Part shown: positions 4,837 to 5,638 of the stretch, piece after piece
Layout of the letters: each line of letters begins with the position of its first letter
Position numbering within the stretch: the stretch's first letter is position 1
NCBI GenBank assembly: GCA_039925865.1
Contig: JBDSYA010000271.1
Location: forward strand, 1 to 5,638
From: JBDSYA01 sp039925865
GTDB lineage: Bacteria; Bacteroidota; Ignavibacteria; Tepidaquicellales; Tepidaquicellaceae
DNA: 5,638 nucleotides
Direction: 5' to 3'
Made by a program: the position numbers and the translations under genes
Notes under the pieces: model-generated
The model's database searches: none
Told to the model about the DNA's origin: nothing
The model's input: only the letters and a program-made list of their open reading frames with translations

Positions 4837-5638
4837 TTAAATATTTTCACAGATCTCTATAATCTTTTTCACATCGTGTATTTTATGCATTGGGAAGTTT
4901 GCAATTCTAATCTGAGAGTCTTTTAATTTACCATATCCTGATCCGACAAGAATACCTCTTTCAGCAAGCTTCGTCTTAACTTCAATTTGTTTGTCACCAA
5001 CATCAATGTTAACAATAGTTTTAGATCTGTCGGACTTATACTTAACAAAAGGTTTAAACTTTTTGTGATCGTCAAAAAAATCATATAATAGTTTTGCCTT
5101 CTCTTCAGTATCTTTCCTGACATTATTAATTCCGTATTTATTCAAATACTCTGAAACTTTACCTAAAAGATAAATGCCCAGTACATTCGGCGTTTCTGTA
5201 GTCTGATATTTAACAGCATTTTCATGAAGTGAAATAAAATTATGATAACTTCCTATACTGAGATTCTTACTTTTCATTAACTTCGCTTTGTCCATGCACT
5301 TTTCATTAACGATCAAGACTCCCAGTCCGGCAGGAAGTCCGAATCCCTTTTGAACGGAAAAAAATGCACAGTCTATTTTATTGAAATCAAGATTGACATA
5401 AGGAGCTGAAGTAACAATATCAACGGCGATCAGCGAGTCAATATATTTTTGTTTTAATTTGTAAATTTTATCCGGATCGATGGCAACGCCTGTACTTGTT
5501 TCGTTTTGAGTAATGCATATGAGTTCAGGAGAATTCGTAATTTTAATATTTTCAAAATCAAAACTTTGACCGTATTGAACTTCAATCTTCTCAGCTTTCT
5601 TGTTCAATTCAATTGCTGTTTTATAAAATCTTTCAGCA
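4837..5638 (-). CDS. Class V aminotransferase, phosphoserine aminotransferase-like, 5' partial
   Basis: The open frame runs off the right edge; about 266 C-terminal residues are visible, and codons upstream of the TTG at 5607 (reading AERFYKTAIE) continue it, so that TTG is not the real start. The visible part shows the class V fold-type I pattern. ICITQNETSTGVAI carries the N-E-T-S-T-G-V block of phosphoserine aminotransferases. IAVDIVTSAP follows, with the PLP-binding Asp. FFSVQKGFGLPAGLGVLIV carries the Schiff-base lysine, and QTTETPNVLGIYLL is a phosphate/dimer region. SerC makes 3-phosphoserine from 3-phosphohydroxypyruvate with glutamate as donor. An alanine- or serine-glyoxylate aminotransferase is the main alternative, as these share the fold and several motifs. 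It is convergent with the transporter gene and only 5 bp from it, with no clear terminator between. Confidence 0.8.
   Translation of the reverse strand, partial: AERFYKTAIELNKKAEKIEVQYGQSFDFENIKITNSPELICITQNETSTGVAIDPDKIYKLKQKYIDSLIAVDIVTSAPYVNLDFNKIDCAFFSVQKGFGLPAGLGVLIVNEKCMDKAKLMKSKNLSIGSYHNFISLHENAVKYQTTETPNVLGIYLLGKVSEYLNKYGINNVRKDTEEKAKLLYDFFDDHKKFKPFVKYKSDRSKTIVNIDVGDKQIEVKTKLAERGILVGSGYGKLKDSQIRIANFPMHKIHDVKKIIEICENI

Noticed and set aside
4923..5123. 66-residue open frame on the - strand
   Set aside because: It is a shifted-frame shadow of the aminotransferase gene, which has clear family motifs over the same bases.

Overview
The window is AT-rich bacterial DNA with dense, short-spaced genes on both strands. 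Start codons are ATG or TTG, and almost none of them has a Shine-Dalgarno sequence. The codon style, the scarcity of Shine-Dalgarno sites and the gene set (low-specificity threonine aldolase, bacterial RIO1-type kinase, Cdd1-type helix-hairpin-helix protein, SugE-like transporter, divergent class V aminotransferase) suggest the Bacteroidota/Ignavibacteriota/Chlorobi group. This is an inference from style; no marker gene settles it.

Positions 1-667 are toxin-antitoxin territory on the + strand. It holds the 3' end of a minimal nucleotidyltransferase (MntA-like) gene, a RelB/Phd-type antitoxin, and a RelE/ParE-type toxin overlapping it by ATGA. The toxin reading frame is broken by an exact 10-bp tandem duplication, and removing one copy restores an 88-residue toxin with all expected motifs. 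Five bases further on comes a complete L-threonine aldolase gene (673-1695). Convergent to it on the - strand is an exported TraB/TIKI-like protein (1717-2505).

Positions 2506-3300 form a gap of nearly 800 bp with two structured elements. The first is a four-copy array of roughly 100-bp units (2626-3042), each unit internally palindromic. The second is a compact RNA leader (about 3116-3271) with the only consensus Shine-Dalgarno in the window, a 23-codon open reading frame and an intrinsic terminator. A segment inside the small reading frame can pair either with the Shine-Dalgarno region or with the 5' arm of the terminator. That is the architecture of a transcription attenuator, and it lies 30 bp upstream of the RIO kinase gene.

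Positions 3301-4831 hold three + strand genes: the RIO1-like kinase (TTG start), a Cdd1-like helix-hairpin-helix protein (TTG start) and an SMR-family transporter of the SugE/Gdx type. They are spaced 54 and 25 bp apart with no terminator between them, so co-transcription behind the leader is plausible. The transporter meets a convergent class V aminotransferase (probably phosphoserine aminotransferase-like), whose 5' end lies beyond the right edge. The strongest candidates for something undescribed are the attenuator-like leader of the RIO kinase gene and the duplication-inactivated toxin.
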